From positions 1 to 64,000 of the forward strand of contig CAAGBL010000042.1 of NCBI GenBank assembly GCA_900768045.1: a stretch of 64,000 bases of DNA, written 5' to 3'. The DNA comes from an uncultured Alistipes sp. (GTDB lineage: Bacteria > Bacteroidota > Bacteroidia > Bacteroidales > Rikenellaceae). Made by a program: the position numbers and the translations under genes. Under the pieces are notes generated by a model. The model made no database searches. It was not told the DNA's origin and saw nothing but the letters and a program-made list of their open reading frames with translations. Numbering within the stretch: the first letter of the stretch is position 1; each line of letters starts with the position of its first letter. Shown in pieces: positions 1-8,615 of the stretch.

Positions 1-722
1 ACAACAGCCTCAGGTGCTACGTTGCAGAACAAGGCTACCTTGCGACGAATGTCGGCGCTAAGAACGTGCTCCGAGCGGAGTACGAGGATGTCTGGCTGAA
101 GACCATATGACAAGAGCTCCTTTACAGAGTGCTGTGTAGGCTTTGTCTTAAGCTCGCCCGATGCCGCCATGTAAGGAATGAGCGTTAGGTGTACCAAAAC
201 AGTGTTCTGGTAGCCAAGCTGATAGCGAAGCTGACGTACTGACTCGATGAATGGCAACGACTCGATGTCGCCTACAGTACCGCCAATCTCAGTGATGATA
301 ACGTCGTATTTCTTTGTTGCGCCAAGTAGCTGCACACGACGCTTAATCTCGTCGGTGATGTGTGGGATAACCTGCACGGTCTTACCCAAGAACTCGCCGC
401 TGCGCTCCTTGTCAATTACACACTGGTAGATCTTACCTGTGGTTACGTTGTTGTTCTTTGTTGTCTGTATCGAGGTAAAACGCTCATAGTGGCCGAGGTC
501 GAGGTCGGTCTCAGTGCCATCCTCTGTTACATAGCACTCGCCATGCTCATAGGGGTTGAGCGTACCTGGGTCAACATTGATGTATGGGTCGAGCTTCTGA
601 ATAGTTACCGAGTAGCCACGAGCCTGAAGTAGGCGTGCTATCGATGCAGAGATAATACCCTTACCCAATGACGAGGCAACGCCTCCAGTCACAAAAATGT
701 ACTTTGGTTTAGAGAGTTTCAT
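1..722 (-). CDS. pyrG: CTP synthase, N-terminal 240 residues (3' end outside window)
   Basis: CTP synthase makes CTP from UTP, ATP and glutamine in the cytoplasm. Translating the minus strand from the ATG at 722 gives MKLSKPKYIFVTGGVASSLG followed by KGIISASIARLL, the family's nucleotide-binding N-terminus. Further in come KLDPYINVDPGTLNPYEHGE and TDLDLGHYERF, also hallmarks of the amidoligase domain. The C-terminal glutaminase domain lies beyond position 1. The reading frame is open to the window edge. The gene sits 53 nt after the DUF349 gene on the same strand, and I see no TAnnTTTG box between them, so co-transcription is likely (inference). Confidence 0.95.
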   Translation of the reverse strand, partial: MKLSKPKYIFVTGGVASSLGKGIISASIARLLQARGYSVTIQKLDPYINVDPGTLNPYEHGECYVTEDGTETDLDLGHYERFTSIQTTKNNNVTTGKIYQCVIDKERSGEFLGKTVQVIPHITDEIKRRVQLLGATKKYDVIITEIGGTVGDIESLPFIESVRQLRYQLGYQNTVLVHLTLIPYMAASGELKTKPTQHSVKELLSYGLQPDILVLRSEHVLSADIRRKVALFCNVAPEAV

Positions 723-775
723 AATATTATATTTTTTTGTTCGATATTCTACATTTTTCTAAGTTGGGACTACGC

Positions 776-2722
776 TTATGCCTCCTGCTGGTCGATGAGC
801 TTAATCTTCTCTATAATCTGCTGCATGTCACGCTTTGTGCGCTCAATCTTCTCACGTACGTCAGCGATAAGCGTCTCAGCATTCTTCGACTTTGAGAAGA
901 AGCCGATGTTGTTCTCCAATGTGGCGATGTCCTGCTCCATCTGACGCACCTTGTTGAATAGCTTCTCACGCTCTGAGCGTAGCTCCTTGCCACCCTTCAT
1001 ATTCTGCACACGCTCCTTGAAGCGGTTCATTGAGCGGTCACGCTCTGATGAGCGCAGTACGCCAAACATGCCGTCAACAATCGCTTTGTACTCCTTCTGC
1101 AAGGCCTCCTTTTGCTTGATAGGCACAAAACCAATCTGGCTCCAACGGCGCTGGAAATCCTTGATGAGGTCGAAGCCACCAGCCTTAACATCTGCTACAC
1201 GCATCTCCTCCAAAAGCGCCTGCTTGAGCTTGAGGTTCTCGTCGTGCTCCGAGTCGATAGACGAGAAGTGCTCGGCCTTGCGCTCGAAGAACTTGTCGCA
1301 TGCGGCACGGAAACGCTTCCAGATGACGTCAGAGTGGCGACGTGCTACAGGGCCTATCTGCTTCCACTTTGCCTGGAGCGAGATAAGCTCGTCTGTTGCG
1401 TGCTTCCAATCCTCAGATGTTGATAGTGCCTCAGCCTGCTCGCATAGCTCGCTCTTAAGGGCGAGGTTGTGCTCCATCTCGGTCTTTACGCCAGCGTAGA
1501 ACTCACGCTTAAGCTCGAAGAACTTGTCGCAAGCAGCACGGAAACGCTCGTATATGCGGTTGTTGTCCCTCTTTGGCGCATAGCCAATAGTCTTCCATGT
1601 CTTCTGAATCTCGAGCAACTCGTCGCTGAGCTTGTTCCACTCTTTGCGTGATAGGGTAGGCTGTGTGGTGAAAGCCTCCACCTTCTCGCAGAGCTCACTC
1701 TTGAGGGCAAGGTTCTTTGTCTGCTCAGCCTTGATGCTCTCGAAATACTCCTGGTGGCGCTTGTTGATGCAGCTTGAAGCCTCCTTGAAGCGCTCCCAAA
1801 GTGTCTCCTTAAATTCGATAGCCACAGGGCCAGTCTCACGCCACTCGTCGTGTAGCTTCTGTAGCTTGCGGAATGACTCTACAATCTGGTTGCTTAGTGT
1901 TAGTGCCTCAGCCTGCTCGCAGAGCGAGATCTTTATCTCGTAGTTCTTCTTAAGGTCGAGGTCACGAAGCTCCTTGTTGATCTTTATGAAGTTGTAGAAG
2001 TTCTCGACATGGAGGTTGTATGTCTCCCACAAGTCCTTCACGTTCTGCTGTGGTACAAGACCAGTCTCCTTCCAGCGTGTCTGAAGCTCACGGAAGCGAG
2101 TGAAGGTTGTTGTCATTGTCTCATCAGAGTTTACCAACTCCTTAAGCTCCTCGATAATCTGAAGCTTGATTTTTAGGTTCTCCTCTTTTGCAGCCTCCAT
2201 CTCAGCGATGTGTTTGTCACGCTGCTCACGATATATTGCAAATAGCTCCTTGAAGCGCTGCTCGAAGGCGTCCTCCGTTGGGGTGAACTCCTCCTCTAAG
2301 CCACCTGCCTCGATGTATGCCTTGCGCTCGGCATCCACCTTTGCACGGTGCTGCTTGTAGAATGCTATTTTGATGGCCTCAACTGTAGGACGCAGAGTCT
2401 GTACTGGCTCCGACTCAATCTTCGAGGCAAATAGAGCTACAAGCTCAGCCTCGTCAAGTCCCGAGATGTCATCGTTGGTTGTTAGCAAAGCCTCCTCTTC
2501 CTCGCTTGTCTCCTCGCCAATGCTTAGTCCAGCCTCGTCAGCAGCAAGTGCTGCCTCCTCGTCGGCAAACTCGGAGCTTAAGTTTGGCGTTGAGAGATGT
2601 TCGGTGTCGTTAGTCTCGCTCGTTGTAGTCTCGGTAGTAGTCGTAGAAGTAGTCTCAGCATCTTCGGCAACAATGCCGACAAGCTCCTCAGGAGCCGTTA
2701 GGTTGATTTTTTCAGTAGCCAT
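776..2722 (-). CDS. DUF349-repeat protein
   Basis: A protein of 648 residues if the ATG at 2722 is used; the GTG one codon upstream is less likely. Residues 1-110 are acidic and Thr/Ser-rich, probably disordered. Five helical DUF349 units of about 70 residues follow, each with a W-x-x-x-G core such as RWKETGLVP, EWRETGPVA, TWKTIGYAP, KWKQIGPVA and RWSQIGFVP. The C-terminus (about 580-648) is charged and probably coiled coil. Bacteroidetes have such proteins widely and their function is not established. No signal peptide is seen, so it is presumably cytoplasmic. pyrG lies directly downstream. Confidence 0.85.
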   Translation of the reverse strand: MATEKINLTAPEELVGIVAEDAETTSTTTTETTTSETNDTEHLSTPNLSSEFADEEAALAADEAGLSIGEETSEEEEALLTTNDDISGLDEAELVALFASKIESEPVQTLRPTVEAIKIAFYKQHRAKVDAERKAYIEAGGLEEEFTPTEDAFEQRFKELFAIYREQRDKHIAEMEAAKEENLKIKLQIIEELKELVNSDETMTTTFTRFRELQTRWKETGLVPQQNVKDLWETYNLHVENFYNFIKINKELRDLDLKKNYEIKISLCEQAEALTLSNQIVESFRKLQKLHDEWRETGPVAIEFKETLWERFKEASSCINKRHQEYFESIKAEQTKNLALKSELCEKVEAFTTQPTLSRKEWNKLSDELLEIQKTWKTIGYAPKRDNNRIYERFRAACDKFFELKREFYAGVKTEMEHNLALKSELCEQAEALSTSEDWKHATDELISLQAKWKQIGPVARRHSDVIWKRFRAACDKFFERKAEHFSSIDSEHDENLKLKQALLEEMRVADVKAGGFDLIKDFQRRWSQIGFVPIKQKEALQKEYKAIVDGMFGVLRSSERDRSMNRFKERVQNMKGGKELRSEREKLFNKVRQMEQDIATLENNIGFFSKSKNAETLIADVREKIERTKRDMQQIIEKIKLIDQQEA

Positions 2723-2748
2723 CACATTGAAGTTTTAGATTGGTTAAC

Positions 2749-2794
2749 GTGCGCTTGCGCTTGCGCACAGCACGCACTTATTCGTGCAAATATA
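2749..2794 (-). promoter_or_regulatory. Promoter -7 box and hairpin leader of the DUF349 gene
   Basis: On the minus strand TATATTTG (2787-2794) matches the Bacteroidales -7 consensus TAnnTTTG. The leader between it and the ATG at 2722 holds an inverted repeat, GTGCGC and GCGCAC around TTGCGCTT (2749-2768). A role for the hairpin is not known. Confidence 0.55.
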
Positions 2795-2996
2795 ATAAAT
2801 CTTTTTCAAAGGTGGAAGCATAGTTTAATTTTTATTTCATTTGTCACACTTGCTCAATTGGAATAATAGTTGAAAAATGTCGTAAATGCGAAATAGTAAA
2901 TAGAATAAATTTGCAATTCGTTTGAGTATAAAAAGTGGTGGGTTTTTCACCTAAAAAAGCTGTTATAAAAATAACATTGAAATAACGTGATAAATA

Positions 2997-3028
2997 GTTG
3001 GAAAATCACGCTAAAATTATTACCTTTG
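2997..3028 (+). promoter_or_regulatory. ackA promoter
   Basis: GTTG at 2997-3000 and TACCTTTG at 3021-3028 are 20 nt apart, matching the Bacteroidales -33/-7 promoter. The leader of about 60 nt contains a small hairpin (AAGGG with CCCTT near 3038-3055). The rest of the 2795-3096 gap is AT-rich and shows no gene. Confidence 0.7.
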
Positions 3029-3096
3029 TTGAGTTTTAAGGGGAAGCTATCCCTTCACTGACGGAGTCAACGTATTTAACTAAAACTATATCAACT

Positions 3097-4299
3097 ATGG
3101 TAATTCTTGTTCTCAACTGCGGTAGCTCGTCTATCAAGTATCAGGTACTCGATGTTCAGGAGCAGTCGCAGACTCTACTTGCCAAGGGCTTGGTAGAGCG
3201 TATCGGTTTGGCTGAGGGTGATCTAACTCACAAGCCTCAGGGTAAGGATAAATTTGAGCTTCACTGCCCAATTCCTGACCACACAACAGGTATTCGTCTT
3301 GTTCTCGACGCACTTACTGACGAGAAGCACGGCGTAATCAAGTCGCTTGACGAGCTTAAGGCTGCTGGTCACCGTGTGGCGCATGGTGGCGAGTTCTTCC
3401 ACGATAGCTGCCTTGTTGACGAGGAGGTTAAGGCTAAGATCGAGAGCTTGTACTCTATCGCTCCTTTGCACAACCCAGCAAACCTTGAGGGTATCCTCTC
3501 AATGGAGAAGGTGTTGCCAGGTATTAAGCAGGTAGCTGTGTTCGACACATCATTCCACCACACTATCCCTGCAATCAACTACTTGTATGCTATTCCTTAC
3601 GAGTACTACGAGAAGTATCGTGTTCGTAAGTACGGTTTCCACGGTACAAGCCACAAGTTTGTTGCTCGTGTAGGTGCTGAGATGTTCGGCCTCGACTTCG
3701 AGAACTCAAAAATTGTTACTTGCCACATCGGTAATGGTGCATCTGTAACAGCTATCAAGAACGGTAAGTCATTCGATACATCTATGGGCTTCTCTCCACT
3801 CGATGGTCTTGTTATGGGTACACGTGCTGGCTCTATGGACGTTAGCGCTGCAACATATATCGCACAGAAGGAGGGTATGTCTTACGCAGAGCTCGACAAT
3901 ATGCTCAATAAGAAGTCGGGTGTTCAGGGCCTTACAGGCATCTCAAGCGATATGCGTGATATTGACGCTGCTTACGATGAGGGTAATGAGCGTGCTATCA
4001 TCGCTCGTGATATGTACGGCAACCGCATCAAGAAGTTCGTAGGTGAGTACGCTGCCGAGATGGGTGGTGTTGACCTTGTAATCTTCACTGGTGGTGTTGG
4101 CGAGAACTCTCCAGAGGTTCGTGAGTATGTTTTGCGTAACATGGAGTTCATGGGCCTCGAGTTCGACGAGGTTCGCAACCGTGGTAAGCGTGGCACTGAC
4201 TATGAGATTTCTAAGGAGGGCTCACGTGTGAAGGCTGCTGTAATTTGTACAGATGAGGAGCTTGTTATCGCTAAGGATACATACCGATTGGTAAAATAA
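3097..4299 (+). CDS. ackA: Acetate kinase
   Basis: Interconverts acetate plus ATP and acetyl phosphate plus ADP in the cytoplasm. The 400-residue length is normal. Visible hallmarks are the N-terminal LVLNCGSSSIKYQ, HRVAHGGE, FDTSFHHTIP, RKYGFHGTSHKFV, CHIGNGASVTAI, the DTSMGFSPLDGLVMGTRAG segment and FTGGVGENS near the C-terminus, all of the ASKHA acetate kinase family. It has its own promoter. The usual partner pta is absent here; instead ptb and buk follow, after a 3' structured element (4301-4425). The codon pattern is like that of highly expressed genes (strong use of GCT, GGT and AAG). Confidence 0.97.
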   Translation: MVILVLNCGSSSIKYQVLDVQEQSQTLLAKGLVERIGLAEGDLTHKPQGKDKFELHCPIPDHTTGIRLVLDALTDEKHGVIKSLDELKAAGHRVAHGGEFFHDSCLVDEEVKAKIESLYSIAPLHNPANLEGILSMEKVLPGIKQVAVFDTSFHHTIPAINYLYAIPYEYYEKYRVRKYGFHGTSHKFVARVGAEMFGLDFENSKIVTCHIGNGASVTAIKNGKSFDTSMGFSPLDGLVMGTRAGSMDVSAATYIAQKEGMSYAELDNMLNKKSGVQGLTGISSDMRDIDAAYDEGNERAIIARDMYGNRIKKFVGEYAAEMGGVDLVIFTGGVGENSPEVREYVLRNMEFMGLEFDEVRNRGKRGTDYEISKEGSRVKAAVICTDEELVIAKDTYRLVK

Positions 4300-4300
4300 A

Positions 4301-4425
4301 TTTGTTGTGATAATAGCGCATCTGCTGCCGCTAACAAAATGTTGAAGCAATGGGCGGTACCTCTAAGTACAGCCCATCGCTCCAAAGTTTGCCGAGCGTT
4401 GCATCTGCACTATCCTAACAACAAA
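4301..4425 (+). repeat. 3' structured element, copy A (after ackA)
   Basis: Begins one base after the ackA stop. The arms TTTGTTGT (4301-4308) and ACAACAAA (4418-4425) pair. ATAG-c-GCA pairs with TGC-a-CTAT, CATCTGC lies on both arms, and the tip is ATGGGC-G-GTAC, loop CTCTAA, GTAC-A-GCCCAT. It belongs to the family described in the findings. No long T-run follows, so it is not a classical terminator. A separate small hairpin, GCTCTCC/GGAGAGC, lies at 4474-4494 before ptb. Confidence 0.75.
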
Positions 4426-4544
4426 TCAAGTGGACTAAAGAGGGCGAACTTAAAAATCTGCTCTTTTAATCTGGCTCTCCAATAAAAGGAGAGCAAAACT
4501 TAAAACGACAAATATTAACTAACAAATAAAAAACTTAAACTACT

Positions 4545-5447
4545 ATGATTAAGCATTTGGACGAGCTCGTAGCGGCGGCTGTCGCACGTGGTAAGAAGAA
4601 GATGATTGTGGCTTATGGCCAGGATACTCACTCTATCGGTGCTACCGATATGGCTATCAAGGCAGGTCTTGCTGATGTAACCCTTGTTGGTGATCCAGAG
4701 GAGATTAAGAAGTCTTGCGAGGCTGAGGGCGTAGATATCAACCAGTACACAATCATTCCTGAGTCTGAGGATGTTAAGGCTGTTGAGATTGCAGTTAAGG
4801 CTGTTCACAATGGCGAGTACGACGTTTTGATGAAGGGCGTTGTGCCAACAGATAAGTATATGCGTGGTATCTTGAACAAGGAGTGGGGCTTGTTGCCTGC
4901 TGGTACTGTTCTTAGCCACGTTACAGTTTTGGAGGTTCCTGCTTACCACAAGCTTCTTGTTGTAAGTGACGTAGCTGTTCTTCCATGCCCATCACTCGAG
5001 CAGAAGAAGCAGATTGCTAAGTATCTTATCCAGACTGCTAACAACCTCGGTATCGAGTGTCCAAAGGTTGCTTTGTTGGCACCAAGCGAGCAGCTTCTTC
5101 CAAAGGTGGTTAGCTCAGTTGAGGCTAAGGAGCTCTCTGATCTCGGTCAGGCTGGTGAGCTTGGCAACGCTTTGTTCCAGGGTCCTTTGGCATTGGATGT
5201 AGCTATCGACGAGGAGTCTGTTAAGATTAAGAAGCTTACAGGCCCTGTTGCTGGTGATGCTGATTGTATGTTGTTCCCTAACCTCGAGTCTGGTAACGTA
5301 TTCTTCAAGGCTTGCTCTAAGTTTGGTGGCGCTGAGCTTGCAGCTATGGTTGCTGGTCCTACTGCTCCATGTGTATTGACTTCACGTGGCGACTCAACTA
5401 AGACAAAGCTTTACTCTATCGCACTCGCTTGCTTGTCAGCAAAATAA
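4545..5447 (+). CDS. ptb: Phosphate butyryltransferase (phosphate acetyl/butyryltransferase family)
   Basis: Transfers the acyl group of butyryl-CoA (or a related short acyl-CoA) to phosphate, giving acyl phosphate for the following kinase. The protein has 300 residues, the usual length of Ptb and much shorter than Pta. Family signatures seen are ADVTLVGDPEEIKK, DVLMKGVVPTDKYMRGILNKE and QGPLALDVAIDEES, with SGNVFFKACSKFGGAELAAM near the C-terminus. The gene is 28 nt upstream of buk, the classical ptb-buk pair. Exact acyl specificity cannot be read from sequence; branched-chain acyl-CoA is also possible. Confidence 0.9.
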   Translation: MIKHLDELVAAAVARGKKKMIVAYGQDTHSIGATDMAIKAGLADVTLVGDPEEIKKSCEAEGVDINQYTIIPESEDVKAVEIAVKAVHNGEYDVLMKGVVPTDKYMRGILNKEWGLLPAGTVLSHVTVLEVPAYHKLLVVSDVAVLPCPSLEQKKQIAKYLIQTANNLGIECPKVALLAPSEQLLPKVVSSVEAKELSDLGQAGELGNALFQGPLALDVAIDEESVKIKKLTGPVAGDADCMLFPNLESGNVFFKACSKFGGAELAAMVAGPTAPCVLTSRGDSTKTKLYSIALACLSAK

Positions 5448-5475
5448 TTTTGAACTAAGTTAATAGTGTAACAAT

Positions 5476-6543
5476 ATGGCTTACAGAATATTGACAATTA
5501 ACCCAGGCTCTACCTCAACTAAGGTTGCTGTGTTTGAGGACATGGAGCAGGTTAAGACATTGAAGCTTAGCCACTCAACAGAGGAGATTTCACGTTTTGC
5601 CTCTGTTGCCGACCAGCTTGAGTGGCGTTTGCAGATTATCCTCGACGCAATGAAGGCTGACGGCATCGAGCTTAAGTCGTTGGACGCTGTTATCGGCCGT
5701 GGTGGTTTGATGCGTCCTATCGAGGGCGGTGTTTACCGTGTTGGTGAGGCTATGATTGCCGACCTCGTAGCACCTAAGCGTCAGCACGCAAGTAACCTTG
5801 GCGCTTTGATCGCTCGTCGTATTGCTGATGAGGCAGGTGTTGAGGCTTACATCGCTGATCCAGTTGTCGTAGACGAGCTTCAGGATATGGCACGTGTTAG
5901 CGGTCTTAAGGAGCTTCCACGTCGCTCTATCTTCCACGCCTTGAACCAGAAGGCTATCGCTCGTCGTTATGCAAAGGAGATTGGTCGTCCTTACGAGGAG
6001 CTCAACCTTGTTGTTGTTCACATGGGCGGCGGTATCTCAGTATCTGCTCACCTCCAGGGTCGTGTTGTTGATACTAACAACGCCCTTGACGGTGACGGCC
6101 CATTGGCTCCAGAGCGTGCTGGTTGTCTTCCAGCAGGCGACCTTGTTGACCTATGCTTCTCTGGCAAGTACGACAAGGCTGAGATCAAGAAGTTGTTGGC
6201 AGGTAAGGGTGGTCTTGTAGATCATGTTAACTGCAACAACGTTCAGGAGCTCAACGAGGTACGTGCAGCAAATGGCGACCAGGAGGCTCGCTTCATGCTC
6301 GACGCTATGGCTTACTCAGTAGCTAAGTATATCGGCGAGATGGCTGTAGTTCTTAAGGGTAAGATCGATGCTATCCTTCTTACAGGTGGTATCGCTTGGA
6401 ACAACTGCGTTAACGACATCATCGTTGACTACTGTAAGTTCATCGCACCTATCAAGATTTACCCAGGTGAGAATGAGCTTGAGTCGTTGGCTGAGAATGC
6501 GTTGCGAGTGCTTAAGGGCGAGACCGTAGCTAAGGAATACTAA
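5476..6543 (+). CDS. buk: Butyrate kinase
   Basis: Makes butyrate (or a branched short-chain acid) and ATP from the acyl phosphate formed by Ptb. The protein has 355 residues, as expected. Hallmarks are the N-terminal RILTINPGSTSTKVAVFED, AVIGRGGLMRPIEGGVYRV, the HALNQKAIARRYA segment, LVVVHMGGGISVSAHLQGRV, and LTGGIAWN near the end; these are ASKHA kinase motifs of the Buk branch. It ends at 6543 and a degenerate 3' structured element follows directly. Together with ackA this gives two parallel acyl-phosphate routes for ATP formation. Confidence 0.93.
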   Translation: MAYRILTINPGSTSTKVAVFEDMEQVKTLKLSHSTEEISRFASVADQLEWRLQIILDAMKADGIELKSLDAVIGRGGLMRPIEGGVYRVGEAMIADLVAPKRQHASNLGALIARRIADEAGVEAYIADPVVVDELQDMARVSGLKELPRRSIFHALNQKAIARRYAKEIGRPYEELNLVVVHMGGGISVSAHLQGRVVDTNNALDGDGPLAPERAGCLPAGDLVDLCFSGKYDKAEIKKLLAGKGGLVDHVNCNNVQELNEVRAANGDQEARFMLDAMAYSVAKYIGEMAVVLKGKIDAILLTGGIAWNNCVNDIIVDYCKFIAPIKIYPGENELESLAENALRVLKGETVAKEY

Positions 6544-6687
6544 TTTACCGTGATAAGGCATCATCTGCGGCGTCTTACTTGCTTGCAAATTCCTCATTTA
6601 CCTTAAGTAAACTGCGGATTTGCAATCTGCGATAAGCCACCACATCTAATGCCTTCTAACGATAAATTGAGTGCGCTGATTGAGGTG
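6544..6687 (+). repeat. 3' structured element, divergent copy B (after buk), with tail
   Basis: Starts at the base after the buk stop. The outer arms TTTACCGT and ACGATAAA pair, AAGGCAT pairs with ATGCCTT, and TTGCAAATtCC pairs with GGATTTGCAA. The tip is TTTAC-CTTAA-GTAAA. Sequence identity with the other copies is low in the stems, yet the fold is kept. Like copies C2 and D it is followed by the tail GTGCGCTGATTGAGGTG (6671-6687). Confidence 0.6.
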
Positions 6688-6741
6688 TGTGATTACACGC
6701 TGATTTAGGCGTTATACAAATTTTCGCTAAAATTTTAGGCG

Positions 6742-7158
6742 ATGAAAATCTTAATTATCAACGGTGCGAACCTCAATTTATTGGGGCGTCGCCAACCCGA
6801 GATATACGGACACGAGAGCTTCGAGGACTATCTCGAGGCTCTTCGTGCACGTTATTCGGAGCATGTCATAGATTACTACCAGTCTAACGTCGAGGGCGAG
6901 CTTGTAACGAAGCTCCAAGAGGCTGATGGCCAGTACGATGGGGTAGTGCTCAATGCAGGAGGTTATACCCATACCTCCGTGGTGTTGCACGATGCGGTGG
7001 CAGCTATCAGCGTGCCTGTGGTCGAGGTGCACATCTCTTCAATTCTTAGTCGTGAGGAGTTTCGCCATGTATCTATGATTGCACCTGTGGCAGTAGGTAC
7101 AATCATGGGCTTTGGTCTTAAGTCCTATGACCTTGCTATTAAGCATTTCGTGGAGTAG
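6742..7158 (+). CDS. aroQ: Type II 3-dehydroquinate dehydratase
   Basis: Third step of the shikimate pathway: dehydrates 3-dehydroquinate. The 138 residues fit the small type II dodecameric enzyme. It begins MKILIINGANLNLLGRRQPE and continues to the catalytic-tyrosine context IYG. Later motifs are the substrate loop NAGGYTHTSVVLHDA and VEVHISSILSREEFRHVS with the catalytic histidine. The AUG at 6742 gives a normal N-terminus. The flippase gene follows after 2 nt, so the two are probably co-transcribed, although their functions are unrelated. Confidence 0.95.
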   Translation: MKILIINGANLNLLGRRQPEIYGHESFEDYLEALRARYSEHVIDYYQSNVEGELVTKLQEADGQYDGVVLNAGGYTHTSVVLHDAVAAISVPVVEVHISSILSREEFRHVSMIAPVAVGTIMGFGLKSYDLAIKHFVE

Positions 7159-7160
7159 CC

Positions 7161-8615
7161 GTGGCTGAGAAGTTGGAGCATAGGGTAGTGAGTGGTGTTG
7201 CGTGGAGTTTCTCGGAGAAGCTCCTCTCAATGGTCGTGCAGATGGCCGTGAGCATCATCGTAGCACGCCAGCTTGCCCCTGCCGATTTTGGCGTGATGGC
7301 TATCCTAACATTCTTCACCTCTGTCGCTCTCACGATTGTCGATAGCGGCTTCTCGCAGACTCTCATACGCAAGGAGAGTCCCACTGATGGCGAGTATCGC
7401 TCGGTGCTCGGCTTCAATGTAGCGATGTCCGCTATTTTGTATGTTGTGCTTGTGGCATTAGCCTATCCTCTTGCTCGATTCTACGAGCAGCCTGTAATCT
7501 CGGATATCGCTCCCGTATTGTTTCTTGTCTTGCCTATTAACTCGCTCTGCGTGGTGCAGACAGTGATGTTTACACGTGAGTTTAGGTTTGCGCTCCTCTC
7601 AAAAATTGTATTTGCCTCGTCGCTTATAAGCGGTATTGTAGCTGTGGTTATGGCTCTTGCTGGCTGCGGAATATGGTCGCTTGTGGCGCAGCGCCTACTT
7701 ATGATGGGCATCAAGGCTGTGGCTTTCTGGTCGATACGTCGTTGGCGTAGTACGGAGCGCTTTAGCCTATCGCTACTACGTAGCATGGCACCCTTTAGCC
7801 TACGTCTACTTGCTACTGATCTAATATCGGCTGTGTATAATAATGTAGCTCAGCTATTTATCGGTAAGATATATTCAGCGCACTCGCTCGGCTTCTACTC
7901 GCAGGCGCAGAAACTTAAGGATCTGCCCGTGACCTCCACGGTGCAGGCCGTGCAGGGTGTGACATATCCCGCCCTTGCCAAGATTGCCGATACCGACGAT
8001 AAGTTCTCGGCTGGCTACCTGCGCATAATCAATCTGCTGTCGTTTGTCATCTTTCCCACTATGCTGGGCCTTGTGGCTATTGCCCCCGAGATGTTTATGT
8101 TGTTGTTGGGTGAAAAGTGGATGCCTACGGTGCCCTACTTCGAGATATTGGCGCTCTCGGGCCTCTTCTATCCTCTGGCTATTGTCGCCTATAATATAAT
8201 AAAGGTACGCAGCGACGGACGTGTCATTTTGCGTCTTGAGGTCGTAAAGCGTGTTATCATGACAGCCATGCTTGCCATTACTATACCTCTCGGTATTGAA
8301 GCTGTAGCATGGGGTATGACAGCGATGGCTGCCGTAGATTTTATTATAAATCTCGCAGCAGCCATGCGTTATGTGAATATAGGCATTGCCCCTATTCTTC
8401 GTGCATTAATTCCGCAGTTTGTCGTAGCGGCAATAATGTTTATGGTGCTCCACCTTGTTAACCCTTATCTCTTGGTTCTTGGCTGTGGTGCTCATCTTCT
8501 TGCCGATGTTGCGATTGGCGCAGTTGTCTATTTGGCGCTTGCCACAACTCTCCGCCTACGTGCCTTGCGAGAGTGCTTAGCACTTATCGCTGCAATGCGC
8601 TCTAAAAGTGCGTAA
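7161..8615 (+). CDS. Polysaccharide flippase (Wzx/MATE-like, MviN superfamily)
   Basis: A 484-residue integral membrane protein with about 12-14 hydrophobic segments. Motifs of the lipopolysaccharide/O-antigen flippase (WzxC/RfbX-type) family are visible: LEHRVVSGVAWSFSEKLLSM at the start, IIVARQLAPADFGVMAI and the YSAHSLGFYSQAQKLKDLP region. It would move undecaprenyl-linked glycans across the inner membrane. The start is the GTG at 7161, 2 nt after aroQ; no better ATG exists nearby. Its 3' end overlaps convergent thiL by 14 nt. The substrate is unknown because no glycosyltransferase gene is adjacent. Confidence 0.85.
   Translation: MAEKLEHRVVSGVAWSFSEKLLSMVVQMAVSIIVARQLAPADFGVMAILTFFTSVALTIVDSGFSQTLIRKESPTDGEYRSVLGFNVAMSAILYVVLVALAYPLARFYEQPVISDIAPVLFLVLPINSLCVVQTVMFTREFRFALLSKIVFASSLISGIVAVVMALAGCGIWSLVAQRLLMMGIKAVAFWSIRRWRSTERFSLSLLRSMAPFSLRLLATDLISAVYNNVAQLFIGKIYSAHSLGFYSQAQKLKDLPVTSTVQAVQGVTYPALAKIADTDDKFSAGYLRIINLLSFVIFPTMLGLVAIAPEMFMLLLGEKWMPTVPYFEILALSGLFYPLAIVAYNIIKVRSDGRVILRLEVVKRVIMTAMLAITIPLGIEAVAWGMTAMAAVDFIINLAAAMRYVNIGIAPILRALIPQFVVAAIMFMVLHLVNPYLLVLGCGAHLLADVAIGAVVYLALATTLRLRALRECLALIAAMRSKSA

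Noticed and set aside
2968..2992. Two ATAAC repeats 11 bp apart before ackA as a Pho box
   Set aside because: Only two matches and not the TGTAAC/CGTAAT pattern seen at 42904-42942 and 44783-44821; could be chance.
4474..4494. Hairpin GCTCTCC/GGAGAGC before ptb as terminator
   Set aside because: Only CAAAACTT follows, no T-run; probably a leader hairpin or processing site.
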